Of a stretch of DNA of 64,000 nucleotides, positions 1 through 9,237 are shown in pieces. The position numbers were made by a program, and so were the translations under genes. Position 1 is the stretch's first letter, and every line of letters starts with the position of its first letter. The DNA is from Clostridiales bacterium CCNA10 (GTDB lineage Bacteria > Bacillota > Clostridia > Oscillospirales > Oscillospiraceae): the NCBI GenBank assembly GCA_003573975.1, contig AP018533.1, positions 2,604,319-2,668,318 on the forward strand, written 5' to 3'. The notes beneath the pieces were generated by a model. The model ran no database searches. It was not told where the DNA came from and worked only from the letters and a program-made list of their open reading frames with translations.

Positions 1-666
1 GCCGCCGCCAAGGAGCAGCGCCGCCAGCGGGACGCAGCCAACAAGGCCGCTGCGGAGGAGCGCAAGCGCCAGGCGGCCCAGGCCCTGCTGGAGGCGCAAG
101 CCGCGCCGGACAGGGCCGAGGAGAAGCCAGCCCGAAAACGCCGCCGCCGCAGAGGGAAGAGCGCTTCACAGGAGGTACAGGCGGTCCAGCCGCCTCAGGT
201 TCCCACTCAGGAACCTGGCCACCGTGGCAAGCTAACTCGTCCCGGTGCCCGGATGGAGACCGGCTCTGCCATGCCCCGCACAGAATTTGACCGCCCTGAC
301 CCCCTGTCCGGGGACCATATTATGGATGCCACCGCCCGTCTGTTGGCCCCCCGCAAGCCCGTTTCGGCCCAGGAGAGCCACCGGGAGGGCAGCCGCCGCT
401 CCGCCCCCCGGAGCCGTAAGCACAGCAGCCGGGATGCCGGCTCCCGTCAGACACCCGTCAAGGCCGAAGACCCTCGGAAAACCAGAAGCGGCCACAGCGC
501 CCATCCGGACCGAAAGGCCGCGCCCGCACCTGGAGGCTCCCACCGCCCGGACCGCCGCCGCACTCACGCAGGGCCCCGGGGGCCCATCGAGCCCATGAAG
601 TCCAGCCGGACCAAAGACTCCACCGAGCAGCACAGCCTGATGAAGCCCTACTATTTAGACAACTAA
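1..666 (+). CDS. C-terminal part of an unrecognised basic, low-complexity protein
   Basis: An open frame runs from the first base to a TAA at 664-666, so the start lies outside the window and only about 221 residues are visible. The visible part is almost all disordered in composition. It opens with an Ala/Glu/Lys/Arg-rich, probably helical stretch, then an R-K-R5 basic cluster, then a long Arg/Ser/Pro/His-rich tail that ends in KPYYLDN. No enzyme motif is seen. Tails like this occur on RNA-associated enzymes such as helicases and RNases, so it may be the C-terminal extension of one, but nothing visible decides it. The stop is followed 38 bases later by the CoA-transferase gene. Confidence 0.6.
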   Translation, partial: AAAKEQRRQRDAANKAAAEERKRQAAQALLEAQAAPDRAEEKPARKRRRRRGKSASQEVQAVQPPQVPTQEPGHRGKLTRPGARMETGSAMPRTEFDRPDPLSGDHIMDATARLLAPRKPVSAQESHREGSRRSAPRSRKHSSRDAGSRQTPVKAEDPRKTRSGHSAHPDRKAAPAPGGSHRPDRRRTHAGPRGPIEPMKSSRTKDSTEQHSLMKPYYLDN

Positions 667-704
667 CTGCAATTATATAATTTTATAAAACGGAGGGTAT
701 AAAA

Positions 705-2045
705 ATGGACTATCAAGCTATGTACCAGCAGAAGCTGACCACCGCCCAGGAGGCTGTCAAGGTGGTCAAATCCGGCGACTGGGTGGACTACACCTGGTGC
801 ACCAACCACCCCGTGGCCCTGGACAAGGCCCTGGCCGAGCGCAAGGACGAGCTCACTGACGTGAAGATCCGCGGCGGCGTCACCATGTGGATGCCCGAGA
901 TCGCCAAGGCCGAGGACGCCGGTGACCACTTCACCTGGCACTCCTGGCACTGCAGCGGCATCGACCGCAAGATCATCACCAAGGGCATGGGCTATTTCTC
1001 CCCCATGCGCTACTCTGAACTGCCCCGTTTCTACCGGGAGAACCTCTCTCCTGTGGATGTGGTGATGCTCCAGACCACTCCCATGGACGCTCACGGCAAC
1101 TTCAACTTCGGCCTGGCCGCCTCCCACATCGCCGATATTATGTCCCGCGCCAAGTGCATCATCGTGGAGGTCAACGAGAATATGCCCTGGGTGTACGGCC
1201 TGACCGGCACCGAGATCAATATTCAGGACGTGACCTATGTGGTGGAGGGGGACAACCCTCCTGTGGCCCAGCTGGGCGCCGGCGGCGAGCCCACCGACGT
1301 GGACCGCGCCGTGGCCAACCTGGTGGTGCCTGAGATCCCCAACGGCGCCTGCCTGCAGCTGGGCATCGGCGGGATGCCCAACACCATCGGCGCCATGATC
1401 GCCCAGTCTGATCTGAAGGACCTGTCCGTCCACACCGAGATGTACGTAGACGGCTTCGTGGACATGGCCGCCGCCGGCAAGATCACCGGCCGGAACAAGG
1501 CCCTGGACAAGGGCCGCCAGGTGTTCGCCTTTGCCGCCGGCACCAAGAAGCTGTACGACTATGTGGACCGCAACCCCGATGTGATGGGCGCTCCGGTGGA
1601 CTACACCAATGACGTCCGGGTCATCGCTCAGATCGACAACTTCATCTCCATCAACAACGCCATTGACATGGATCTGTTCGGCCAGATCAACGCCGAGTCC
1701 GCCGGCATCAAGCACATCTCCGGCACCGGCGGCCAGCTGGACTTCGCCATGGGCGCTTACCTGTCCAAGGGCGGCAAGAGTTTCATCTGTATGTCCTCCA
1801 CCGTCACTGGCAAGGACGGCACTGTCAAGAGCCGCATCGTCCCCACCCTGACCCAGGGCTCCATCTGCACCGATCCCCGCTCCTGCGGCCACTATGTGGT
1901 CACGGAGTACGGCATGGTCAACCTGAAGGGCCTGTCCACCTGGGAGCGAGCTGAGGCTCTCATCGGCATCGCCCACCCCGACTTCCGGGAGCAGCTGATC
2001 CAGGACGCAGAGAAGATGCACATCTGGAGACGCTCCAACAAGTAA
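705..2045 (+). CDS. Acetyl-CoA hydrolase/transferase family CoA-transferase (butyryl-CoA:acetate or 4-hydroxybutyrate type)
   Basis: This cytoplasmic enzyme moves CoA between acyl groups, probably releasing butyrate from butyryl-CoA with acetate as acceptor at the end of butyrate fermentation. The 446 residues match the usual family length. The N-terminal half carries the IRGG signature near residue 56. The C-terminal half has the GIGGMP loop near 221, the HTEM motif with the expected catalytic glutamate at 245, and SGTGGQLDF. The ATG follows a GGAGG about 10 bases upstream, and a strong hairpin terminator follows the stop. A 4-hydroxybutyrate CoA-transferase is the main alternative, because the two activities cannot be separated by eye. 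A divergent paralogue lies at 23454-24770. Confidence 0.9.
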   Translation: MDYQAMYQQKLTTAQEAVKVVKSGDWVDYTWCTNHPVALDKALAERKDELTDVKIRGGVTMWMPEIAKAEDAGDHFTWHSWHCSGIDRKIITKGMGYFSPMRYSELPRFYRENLSPVDVVMLQTTPMDAHGNFNFGLAASHIADIMSRAKCIIVEVNENMPWVYGLTGTEINIQDVTYVVEGDNPPVAQLGAGGEPTDVDRAVANLVVPEIPNGACLQLGIGGMPNTIGAMIAQSDLKDLSVHTEMYVDGFVDMAAAGKITGRNKALDKGRQVFAFAAGTKKLYDYVDRNPDVMGAPVDYTNDVRVIAQIDNFISINNAIDMDLFGQINAESAGIKHISGTGGQLDFAMGAYLSKGGKSFICMSSTVTGKDGTVKSRIVPTLTQGSICTDPRSCGHYVVTEYGMVNLKGLSTWERAEALIGIAHPDFREQLIQDAEKMHIWRRSNK

Positions 2046-2072
2046 TTTTTACAGGAAAATACGGTTTGGATC

Positions 2073-2112
2073 AAAAAAGCTGGCAGATGCTTATGCACCT
2101 GCCAGCTTTTTT
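2073..2112. terminator. Bidirectional intrinsic terminator
   Basis: A perfect-looking stem (AGCTGGCAG-type arms) is flanked by A6 on one side and T6 on the other. It lies between the convergent CoA-transferase and DUF3006 genes and can end transcription from both sides. Confidence 0.9.
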
Positions 2113-2278
2113 ACATCTCTAACAGCTCCCACTGGAAATTCTCCAGCTTCAGCCTGCTGCCCACCGTGGTCCCCTCCGGCAGCAGGAACATAGTGATGGA
2201 GTGCTCCTGGCCTCCGTCGGTCACCAGCTCCGCATAGTCCCCATTGATCCTCCGGACGGTGTAAAAAATCGGTCCCAT
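2111..2278 (-). CDS. DUF3006-like small protein
   Basis: This 55-residue protein has the pattern of DUF3006 proteins: an R-I-x-G-D-Y-A start, a short loop, then LLPEG and a hydrophobic strand near the end. The family has no established function. The ATG at 2278 was chosen because GGAGG lies just upstream of it, although the frame stays open for 27 more codons. Its stop sits at the edge of the shared terminator. It appears to be transcribed alone. Confidence 0.7.
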   Translation of the reverse strand: MGPIFYTVRRINGDYAELVTDGGQEHSITMFLLPEGTTVGSRLKLENFQWELLEM

Positions 2279-2429
2279 TCCTCTCACCCCCTCCGATCTG
2301 AGCCTGACGCCCCGCCGTTCTGTCCGCATCGCCCACCGCGATCCATGCGCCGCTGTCATTAAAAGTCCGGTTTAATGGACTTTTATTCCGCTATACTGGA
2401 CCCAACATCAAGGAAGGGATCGTCAGCTC

Positions 2430-2549
2430 ATGGAATACAGCATGGTATGGGTACGGGGACACATTGAGGTATATGACGGGGCCGGGCGCTTCTGTTTTTC
2501 GGCCGACAACGAGCGGGAGGCCTGGGAGGAGCTGGAGGGCGCAGCCTGA
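2430..2549 (+). CDS. Small conserved-looking protein of 39 residues
   Basis: The short frame begins with ATG 11 bases after an AAGGAAGG ribosome site. It encodes an acidic, aromatic-rich peptide with motifs VWVRGHIEVYD and FCFSADNE. An AAAAGTCC/GGACTTTT inverted repeat (2361-2384) and a TATACT -10-like box lie upstream, which suggests its own promoter. I do not recognise a function. The organised sequence and ribosome site argue for a real gene, but its size leaves doubt. Confidence 0.5.
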   Translation: MEYSMVWVRGHIEVYDGAGRFCFSADNEREAWEELEGAA

Positions 2550-2600
2550 CGTCCTCCCCAGTCCCGCTTCTGACGCAGTTTCGCTGGAGCGGCCTCTCCT

Positions 2601-3104
2601 TCACCGTTCTATCCCAGTCCGTGCGCACACCCCCCGGTCAAAGGGGTGCCGGACCTTCCTCATCTCCGTGAGATAGTCCGCCCGGTCCCGGAGCTCCGGG
2701 GCCGGGTCCCGGCCGGTGAGGACCACCTCGCAGGAGAGGGAATCCAGGCAGTCCAGCACATCCTCCAGCGGCAGCAGCCCGGTGTTCACCGCGGCGCACA
2801 CCTCATCCAGCACCAGCAGGTCACAGGATGGGGCCGCCTTCCGGGCCAGGGCCAGCAGGCGGGTATTCCGGGTCCGCTCTGCCTCCCGCTCCGCCGGAGT
2901 GAGCTGGAAGGAGAACTTGACCCGCTCCGGCACCTCCAGCAGCCGCACCCCCGGCACCTGGGCCAGGGCCAGCCGCTCGCCGCTGTCCGCCCCCTTCAGG
3001 AACTGGGCGATCACCACCGCCCTGCCACGGCCCGCCATCCGCAGGGCCAGGCCCATGGCGGCGGTGGTCTTTCCCTTTCCTTCTCCACAATACAGGTGAA
3101 CCAT
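2601..3104 (-). CDS. cobO: Cob(I)yrinic acid a,c-diamide adenosyltransferase (CobA/CobO family)
   Basis: This enzyme transfers the adenosyl group of ATP to reduced corrinoids to make adenosylcobalamin precursors. The 167 residues are typical for the CobA/CobO family. The P-loop GEGKGKTT is at residues 7-14, and a Walker-B-like LLVLDEV lies in the middle, followed by the family's LTGRD motif. The ATG at 3104 has GAGGAGG 8 bases upstream, so it is preferred to an ATG 33 bases earlier. No other cobalamin gene is in the window, so it probably serves salvage or supplies a B12-dependent enzyme encoded elsewhere. Confidence 0.88.
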   Translation of the reverse strand: MVHLYCGEGKGKTTAAMGLALRMAGRGRAVVIAQFLKGADSGERLALAQVPGVRLLEVPERVKFSFQLTPAEREAERTRNTRLLALARKAAPSCDLLVLDEVCAAVNTGLLPLEDVLDCLDSLSCEVVLTGRDPAPELRDRADYLTEMRKVRHPFDRGVCARTGIER

Positions 3105-3140
3105 GTGGAAAACCTCCTCAGCGGGCCAAGCCCGCAACTT

Positions 3141-3171
3141 GAAAAAGGCCGCCCTGGGGCGGCCTTTTTCT
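3141..3171 (-). terminator. Intrinsic terminator after the Clp gene
   Basis: A GGCCGCC/GGCGGCC stem is flanked by A5 and T5. It sits just past the stop of the Clp ATPase gene and could also block read-through into cobO. Confidence 0.85.
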
Positions 3172-3192
3172 CTCTTTTTTACACTGTCCGGC

Positions 3193-5493
3193 TCACAGTG
3201 CGGTCAGACACAGCTCCTCCCCGTTGGCGGAGGCGTGCAGCTGGGTCACGGGGTGCTCCCAGCTGTCGATGATCCGTGCGGCAATGGCGTCCTCCAGCTC
3301 CTTCTGGACCAACCGGCGCAGGTTTCGGGCGCCGTAGACCGCGGAGTAGGACTTTTTCACCAGATAGTCCAGCAGGCTGTCCTCCCAGGAGAGGGTGAGC
3401 CCCTTCTCCGCCAGGGAGTCCCGCAGCTCGCCCAGCATCAGGGCGGCGATGGCCCGGAAGTTCTCCTCCGTCAGCTGGTGGAAGTAGACCACCTCGTCCA
3501 CCCGGTTGAGGAACTCCGGCCGCAGGAACTCCTGAAGGGCCTTCATGGCCCGCTCCTTCCCCTGCTCGTCGGCGGTGCGGTTGAAGCCCACAGAGCCCAC
3601 CTTGCTGTTGCTGCCGGCGTTGGAGGTCATCACGATGACGGTATTTTCAAAGTTCACCTTCCGTCCATGGGCGTCGGTGATATGGCCGTCGTCCAGGATC
3701 TGGAGGAGGATATTGAGCACATCGGGGTGGGCCTTCTCGATCTCGTCAAAGAGGACCACGGAGTAGGGCTTGCGGCGGATCTTCTCGGTCAGCTGCCCCG
3801 CCTCGTCATAGCCCACATAGCCGGGAGGGGAACCGATGATCCGGGAGACGGCATACTTCTCCATAAACTCCGACATATCCAGCCGGATCAGGGACTCCGG
3901 CACATTGAACAGGTCCTGGGCCAGCTGTTTGACCAGTTCGGTCTTGCCCACGCCGGTGGAGCCCACAAAGATGAAGGACACCGGCTTGTGCTTGGGGCTG
4001 ATGCCCACCCGGCCCCGGCGGATGGCGGCGGACACCGCCCGCACCGCCTCGTCCTGGCCGATGATGTGGGCCTTCAGCCGGTCCTCCAGCTGGGAGAGGC
4101 GCTGATACTCCTGCTCCCGGATCTGGCTGGCCGGGATGTTGGTCCACAGTTCGATCACATTGGCCAGATGCTCCGCCGTCAGGGCGGGAACACACTGGCC
4201 CTCCAGCTGCTGCTGTTCAGCGGCCAGGCGCAGCTCCTGACTGCGGATATTGGCCAGACGGGCGTACGCCTCCTCGGTGTCGGCGGCCATCATGACCTCC
4301 TTCTCCTTGACCAGGTCGGCCAGCTCCTTGTCGATCTCCGCCCGCCGGGCCAGGGTCCGGTTTTTCAGGTTCACGTTGGAGCAGGCCTCATCCAACAGGT
4401 CGATGGCCTTGTCCGGCAGATAGCGGTCGGTGATGTACCGCTCGCTCATGGTCACCGCCAGCCGGCACATCTCCGGGGAGACGGACACCTGGTGGTACGC
4501 CTCATAGTAGGGCGCGATCCCCTCCATAATCTTCACACTGTCCTCAATGGAGGGCTCCTCCACCACTACGGGCTGGAAGCGCCGCTCCAGGGCGGTGTCC
4601 TTTTCGATGTGCTTGCGGTACTCGTTGAGGGTGGTGGCGCCGATCACCTGAAGTTCTCCCCGGCTCAGGGCGGGCTTGAGGATATTGGCTGCGTTCATGG
4701 AGCCCTCGGCGTCGCCGGCGCCCACGATATTGTGCACCTCGTCGATGACCAGAATGATATTGCCCAGCTTGCGGATCTCCTCGATCAGGCCCTTCATCCG
4801 GCTCTCAAACTGGCCGCGGAACTGGGTGCCAGCCACCAGGGCAGTGAGATCCAGCAGATAGACCTCCTTGTCCTGGAGCTTATAGGGGACGTCACCCTTG
4901 GCGATCTTCATGGCAAGCCCCTCGGCGATGGCCGTCTTGCCCACACCGGGCTCGCCGATGAGGCAGGGGTTGTTCTTCTGCCGGCGGTTGAGGATCTGAA
5001 TGACCCGCTCCAGCTCCCGGTCCCGGCCAATGAGCCGGTCCAGCTGTCCCGCCTGGGCCTTTTTGGTCAGGGAGATGCAGTAGTTCTCCAAAAACTTCCG
5101 CTTGGGCGGGCGCTCCCCCTTCCCGTTGGCGGCGTTCTTCTCCCCCTTGGGGGGCTCCCCCGACGGGCCGCTGCCGCCGCCGAACAGCTGGCTCAGGAAG
5201 GGGAAGGTGGCGGTGCGTCCATCGTCCTGCTCATCGTCCCCGCCATCCGGCTGGGCCATCAGGCCCTCCATCCCCTCCGCGCCGCCAAAGGCGGACATCA
5301 TCTCATTGGTGAGGTTATCCAGGTCGTCATCCGAGATGCCCATTTTCTTCATCATGTCATCGATGGGCTTGATGCCAAGCTCCCTGGCACACTTGAGGCA
5401 GAGACCCTCGTTCTTGGTCTCGCCCCCCTCCAGCTTGCTGATAAAGATCACCGCTACATTCTTGTGGCAGCGGCTGCACAGTGTTGGCTGCAT
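3193..5493 (-). CDS. ClpE/ClpC-type AAA+ unfoldase with N-terminal zinc finger
   Basis: This ATP-driven protein unfoldase would feed substrates to ClpP. The 766 residues begin with a CxxC...CxxC zinc finger (Cys6, 9, 32, 35), as in ClpE, instead of a Clp-N repeat domain. A Gly/Glu-rich linker follows, then AAA-1 with Walker A GEPGVGKT near 180 and Walker B IDEVH. A middle coiled region comes next, and AAA-2 has GSTGVGKT near 512 and a C-terminal D2-small domain. The ATG at 5493 lies 12 bases after AAAGGAG; a TTG 12 bases earlier would leave no spacing. No clear CtsR operator was seen, but the leader holds two inverted repeats. Confidence 0.9.
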   Translation of the reverse strand: MQPTLCSRCHKNVAVIFISKLEGGETKNEGLCLKCARELGIKPIDDMMKKMGISDDDLDNLTNEMMSAFGGAEGMEGLMAQPDGGDDEQDDGRTATFPFLSQLFGGGSGPSGEPPKGEKNAANGKGERPPKRKFLENYCISLTKKAQAGQLDRLIGRDRELERVIQILNRRQKNNPCLIGEPGVGKTAIAEGLAMKIAKGDVPYKLQDKEVYLLDLTALVAGTQFRGQFESRMKGLIEEIRKLGNIILVIDEVHNIVGAGDAEGSMNAANILKPALSRGELQVIGATTLNEYRKHIEKDTALERRFQPVVVEEPSIEDSVKIMEGIAPYYEAYHQVSVSPEMCRLAVTMSERYITDRYLPDKAIDLLDEACSNVNLKNRTLARRAEIDKELADLVKEKEVMMAADTEEAYARLANIRSQELRLAAEQQQLEGQCVPALTAEHLANVIELWTNIPASQIREQEYQRLSQLEDRLKAHIIGQDEAVRAVSAAIRRGRVGISPKHKPVSFIFVGSTGVGKTELVKQLAQDLFNVPESLIRLDMSEFMEKYAVSRIIGSPPGYVGYDEAGQLTEKIRRKPYSVVLFDEIEKAHPDVLNILLQILDDGHITDAHGRKVNFENTVIVMTSNAGSNSKVGSVGFNRTADEQGKERAMKALQEFLRPEFLNRVDEVVYFHQLTEENFRAIAALMLGELRDSLAEKGLTLSWEDSLLDYLVKKSYSAVYGARNLRRLVQKELEDAIAARIIDSWEHPVTQLHASANGEELCLTAL

Positions 5494-5541
5494 ACTATGT
5501 TCCAACTCCTTTCAGGAGAAACCTTCTGATTCCCAGGCGCA

Positions 5542-5579
5542 GCTCCCGCCGGGAGCGCACCTGTACCCCTCGAGGGTAC
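5542..5579 (-). promoter_or_regulatory. Paired inverted repeats in the leader of the Clp gene
   Basis: GCTCCC-GCC-GGGAGC (5542-5556) and GTACCC-CTCGA-GGGTAC (5563-5579) lie side by side between a TATAGT -10-like box (about 5581-5586) and the Clp start codon. They could be operator halves or leader hairpins. They do not match the GGTCAAA repeats of CtsR. Confidence 0.4.
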
Positions 5580-5608
5580 ACTATAATTATGAACTGGTGA
5601 TGAATCTT

Positions 5609-6331
5609 TTAAAAAAACGCGCCGGGAAGGGCCAGCGGGCCGGCTCCGCAGAAGAACCGGAGCAGGATAGACTGCTCCACCGCCTCCGTGGGAAACAGTC
5701 CCCGGAACAGCCAGCAGGCGATGAACAGCAGGACACAGCCCTTCCCCAGCCCCACCGCCGCGCCGCTCCAGTGGTTCAGGGTGGACAGGACCGGCAGGCG
5801 GAAGGCCAGGTCCAGCACCCGGCTGAGCATGGTCCACCCCACCAGCACCAGCGCAAAGCAGATCAGAAAGAGGGCCATCCGGGCCACCTCCCGGGCCAGG
5901 TAGCCTGCCACCGCCTGGGCCGCGCTGGTGGTCACCTCCAAAAGCCCCTGGCTGATGGCGCTGTGCAAAGCGCCGGAGAAACTCTGAAAGAGTTTGCTCT
6001 CCTGGATCAGCTCCAGCACCTGCTCCAGGGAGAACTGATTCTCAGGGGCAGGGGTCTGGGAACCGTCCTCCGGCTGCTCCCCCTCTCCGTCGGACCACCC
6101 CTGCTCCTCCAGGCTCTTCTGCATCGCCTGCTCCAGGCGCTCCTCCACCACGGGACGGATGGCCTCCGCCACCGGCCCGGCCAGGGCATTGGACAGGACG
6201 CTGGCCCCGAAAAATGCCACGAACACAGCGAGAAAGCCGCACAGCGTCAGGACAAAGCCCTTTCGATAGCCCTGGACCGCCGCCAGGACCAGCACGATCC
6301 CCAGGACCGCGTCAAAAATCAACCAACTCAT
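5609..6331 (-). CDS. CvpA family membrane protein
   Basis: This 240-residue integral membrane protein belongs to the CvpA (colicin V production) family. It starts with FDAVLGIVLVLAAVQGYRKGF, the typical first helix and G-Y-x-x-G-F turn. A second helix follows, then an acidic Gln/Glu-rich loop (about 70-120), and two or three further helices. The molecular role of bacterial CvpA proteins is still poorly defined. The ATG has AAAGGAG upstream. The gene lies 36 bases after the DUF5711 gene on the same strand and is probably co-transcribed with truA and DUF5711. Confidence 0.82.
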   Translation of the reverse strand: MSWLIFDAVLGIVLVLAAVQGYRKGFVLTLCGFLAVFVAFFGASVLSNALAGPVAEAIRPVVEERLEQAMQKSLEEQGWSDGEGEQPEDGSQTPAPENQFSLEQVLELIQESKLFQSFSGALHSAISQGLLEVTTSAAQAVAGYLAREVARMALFLICFALVLVGWTMLSRVLDLAFRLPVLSTLNHWSGAAVGLGKGCVLLFIACWLFRGLFPTEAVEQSILLRFFCGAGPLALPGAFF

Positions 6332-6366
6332 GGAACACTCCTTTACATCGATCGGCCGCCGGGCCG

Positions 6367-7536
6367 TCAGGACGGAAGGTACAGCCAGGCCCGCTGGGCG
6401 TTGGCCAGCAGCGCCGCGCCGGAGTCAGACAGCGAGAGGTGCCGCGCGTTCTGGGTGTGCTCCAGACTGCTGTACGGCGTCATGTCCGAGGTATACACCT
6501 CCAGCCGCTCTCCGCTCAGCAGGGCCAGATACCGCCCCGCCGCATCCAGATCCAGCACATTGGCCGGAAGGGTCAGGGACGCGGTCTCCGTCCCATCCGG
6601 TCCCACCACCACGGCCTGGCCCGCGGAGCCCGCCCGGTAGCGGCTGAGCAGCAGCACGGCAAAGCCGTTGCCGCCGAAGCTGCACCCTTTCAGGTAGTTC
6701 CGGCCCAGGGAGTAGGAGCCGGTCACGGAGCCGTCCTCCGACACCGCGGACACCCGGTCTTCCCCCAGCACCCAGAGCCGTCCATCCTCGTATTCCAGAT
6801 CCATCACCACCATATTGCCCAGCGAAACCGTGGCGGAGGGCTCCTTCTGATCGACAGGGTAGAAGCGGATCTGGCTCTGGAAGGAGCCGTTCTCCTGCCC
6901 CATGGTGACGATGGCTACGGTCCGGCAGTCGGGAGAGACCGCGGCGTCTACAATAAATGTGGACAAATTGATCTTGATGATCTCCTTGGTATAGGTCCCG
7001 TCATATACGGTGACCGACCCCTTGTGGCCGCCCCCCTGATAGGTGACCGCCAGCCAGCCCGCATCGTTCAGCCGGGCGGACAGAAGCTCTCCTCCGCTCC
7101 CCAGGTCCAGTTGGAAGGCCTCCTCCACCCCGCGGAACACAAACAGGTCCTCTCCGCCGGCGTCGTACACCACCCCCGCCTCCTTCGAGGCGGACAGCAC
7201 CGGGTGCTCCAGATTCCGGACCTCCTCCGCATACAGCTCGCCGGAGAAGGAGTAGTACCGCGCCCCGGTGGCGGAGGCCATGAGCACTCCGTTTTTCAGA
7301 TAGGCAAAGGACGCCTGCTCCCCACCTGCATGGGTAAATGGCTCAGCTTCACCTGTCTCGCTGGTCTCCAGCTCCCGGTACTCAAACCACCGCCGCAGGG
7401 CGTCCAGGTTGAATCGGTCCCGATAGACCACCAGCGTCAGCGCCCCCAGCAGCAGGGCCGCCGTCGCCGCCAGAGCGGTCAGCCGGACCAGGAAGCCCGA
7501 TTTTTGGGGCTTTGCCCCCTCTTCTTTTTCCTTCAT
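6367..7536 (-). CDS. DUF5711 family membrane-anchored protein
   Basis: The 389-residue protein has a short basic cytoplasmic N-terminus and one transmembrane helix (about residues 16-38). A large extracytoplasmic part has repeating beta strands resembling a propeller, including repeated GxxLxxxS and VYD-type strands. Overall it fits DUF5711. Function is unknown. The ATG at 7536 is preferred because AAGGGG precedes it and it avoids overlap with truA, although the frame is open to 7599. The neighbours truA and cvpA suggest one operon. Confidence 0.72.
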   Translation of the reverse strand: MKEKEEGAKPQKSGFLVRLTALAATAALLLGALTLVVYRDRFNLDALRRWFEYRELETSETGEAEPFTHAGGEQASFAYLKNGVLMASATGARYYSFSGELYAEEVRNLEHPVLSASKEAGVVYDAGGEDLFVFRGVEEAFQLDLGSGGELLSARLNDAGWLAVTYQGGGHKGSVTVYDGTYTKEIIKINLSTFIVDAAVSPDCRTVAIVTMGQENGSFQSQIRFYPVDQKEPSATVSLGNMVVMDLEYEDGRLWVLGEDRVSAVSEDGSVTGSYSLGRNYLKGCSFGGNGFAVLLLSRYRAGSAGQAVVVGPDGTETASLTLPANVLDLDAAGRYLALLSGERLEVYTSDMTPYSSLEHTQNARHLSLSDSGAALLANAQRAWLYLPS

Positions 7537-7579
7537 GGTATCGCCCCTTATCCTCTGTGCCTGCACCGGGGGACCACCC

Positions 7580-8335
7580 TCACAGCACGTCCTCCTCATA
7601 CCACAGCTTGGTCATATACAGCCCTCCCGGCGGAACTGTGGGCCCCGCCAGGGTCCGGTTCCCGGAGGCCAGGATCGCCGGGATGTCCTCCGGAGCCAGC
7701 TTCCCCTCTGCCGCGTATACGATGGTCCCCGCCATGGCCCGCACCATATTATAGAGGAAGCCGTTGGCGCACACCCGGCACTCGATCAGGTCGCCGGTGC
7801 GGGACACATCGAAGTAGTACACCGTGCGCACCGTGGTCCGGGTCTCCGTCCCCACCGAGCGCACCGCCCGGAAGTCGTGAGTGCCCACAAACTGGTCCGC
7901 CGCCCGCTGCATGACCGCCTCATCCAGGTGCTTGGGATAGAACCAGGCCCGGTCCACAAAAAAGGGGTTGCCCAGGCGGGAGTTGTAGATGCGGTAGGTG
8001 TACTCCTTCCGCAAACAGGAGCCGATGGCGTTGAAGCTGTCTGGCACCTGGGTGGCCTTCACCACCACGATGTCCCGGGGCAGGCGGGTGTTCACCGCCA
8101 GCGGGATCCGGTCGCAGGGGATGGAGGAGGTGGTGCGGAAATTGGCGATGTAGGTCTCCGCATGGACGCCGGCGTCAGTCCGCCCCGCCCCGGTACACTT
8201 GACCGGGTGGCACACCACGGTGCTCAGGGCCTTCTCCAGAGTCTCGGCCACAGTGACCGCGTTTTTCTGCACCTGCCATCCGTGGTAGGCCGTTCCATTG
8301 TACATCAGCTTCAGCGCGATATTGCGTCCTTCCAT
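7580..8335 (-). CDS. truA: tRNA pseudouridine(38-40) synthase TruA
   Basis: TruA isomerises uridines 38-40 in the anticodon arm of many tRNAs. The 251-residue protein is normal length. GAGRTDAGVHA contains the catalytic aspartate at 54, and a YNGTAYHGWQ opening and an EYTYRIY block match the family. The ATG at 8335 follows GGTGATGAC. A longer frame upstream has no better ribosome site. A TTGCCC-N17-TATAAT promoter lies about 90 bases upstream, so truA likely heads the truA-DUF5711-cvpA unit. Confidence 0.95.
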   Translation of the reverse strand: MEGRNIALKLMYNGTAYHGWQVQKNAVTVAETLEKALSTVVCHPVKCTGAGRTDAGVHAETYIANFRTTSSIPCDRIPLAVNTRLPRDIVVVKATQVPDSFNAIGSCLRKEYTYRIYNSRLGNPFFVDRAWFYPKHLDEAVMQRAADQFVGTHDFRAVRSVGTETRTTVRTVYYFDVSRTGDLIECRVCANGFLYNMVRAMAGTIVYAAEGKLAPEDIPAILASGNRTLAGPTVPPGGLYMTKLWYEEDVL

Positions 8336-8423
8336 GTCATCACCATTCCAAACCGTGCTCATTCCGGGGCCGGGCTGCCGAAAAAGAGACCGGGGCACCC
8401 CGCGCGCCCCGGTTGCTATCGGG

Positions 8424-8452
8424 ATTATAACATAGTATAATCAGTTGGGCAA
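8424..8452 (-). promoter_or_regulatory. Sigma-A promoter for truA operon
   Basis: On the minus strand TTGCCC (8452-8447) and TATAAT (8429-8424) are separated by exactly 17 bases, upstream of truA. Confidence 0.75.
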
Positions 8453-8590
8453 GCGCCCGCCGCCCCCCGCGGCGGCACATTTAATGGGATTTTAAGAAAT
8501 GGTAAAGTACGGTTCAAGGCCGGTATGGTATCCTGAGCATGACCGGGACCGGAGGGTCCCGCCCATCCCGGCACGAAAGGAGCTGTTATC

Positions 8591-9163
8591 ATGGAGATCA
8601 CGCTGGAGCAGGTGGAGCGCCTGCGGGAAAAGGCCGCCGTATCCTATGGTCAGGCCAAGGCCGCCCTGGAGTACAGCGGCGGCAATCTGCTGGACGCCCT
8701 GATCTATCTGGAGGAGCGCGGGGTGATCCCCCGGCCGGAGGACGCCTACTACTCCACCAAGGGGGAGGCGCCGCCGCCCCCGCCCACCCAGGATCTGCCC
8801 CTCCCGGTGGAGCCCGCCGCCGGGAAGAAGCGCCGCCGGAGCAGGCTGCGCCGGCTGATGCGCCGCCTGCGGAGCATCCTGCTGGACAATGAGCTGGAGA
8901 TCTGGCGCAGGGAGCAGCCCATCACTGCCATCCCCATGCTGCTGCTGACCGTCATTCTGATCTTTTTCTTTTGGATCGCCCTGCCGCTCATGCTTCTGGG
9001 GCTGTTCTTCGGCTTCCGATATCAGGTCACCGGCCCCGACCTGGAGGACGACGCCCTGAACGGCGTCATGGGTTCGGTGGCGGACACCGCCGCCGATGTG
9101 GGCCGGCAGGTGATGGATGAGCTGAGATCCCAGCACGAGAAATCCGGCGGACGAAAAAAGTGA
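8591..9163 (+). CDS. DUF4342 protein: UBA-like domain plus membrane segment
   Basis: Residues 1-45 form a UBA/EF-Ts-N-like three-helix domain (sequence pattern VSYGQAKAALEYSGGNLLDALIYLEE). A Pro-rich stretch and an Arg-rich patch follow, then a hydrophobic helix of about 30 residues near 118-148, and an amphipathic tail. The family has no defined function; the UBA-like fold suggests protein or peptide binding at the membrane. The ribosome site AAAGGAG precedes the ATG. It lies 74 bases before a two-component system on the same strand, which may mean shared envelope regulation. Confidence 0.75.
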   Translation: MEITLEQVERLREKAAVSYGQAKAALEYSGGNLLDALIYLEERGVIPRPEDAYYSTKGEAPPPPPTQDLPLPVEPAAGKKRRRSRLRRLMRRLRSILLDNELEIWRREQPITAIPMLLLTVILIFFFWIALPLMLLGLFFGFRYQVTGPDLEDDALNGVMGSVADTAADVGRQVMDELRSQHEKSGGRKK

Positions 9164-9237
9164 GCGGCGCGGCCGGGAGCCGCCCGCAGAGATCCCGGCG
9201 GAGTCTGCGCTCCGCCCTTGAATGAGGTGAATGTACT

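Noticed and set aside
705-2045. Horizontal transfer of the CoA-transferase
   Set aside because: Base composition and codon use look like neighbouring highly expressed genes; no mobile element borders it.
3103-5529. 808-residue open frame opposite the Clp gene
   Set aside because: Shadow of the Clp gene; no signal, domain or start site.
5493-5608. CtsR operator for the Clp gene
   Set aside because: No GGTCAAA-type heptads were found; the palindromes present have other sequences.
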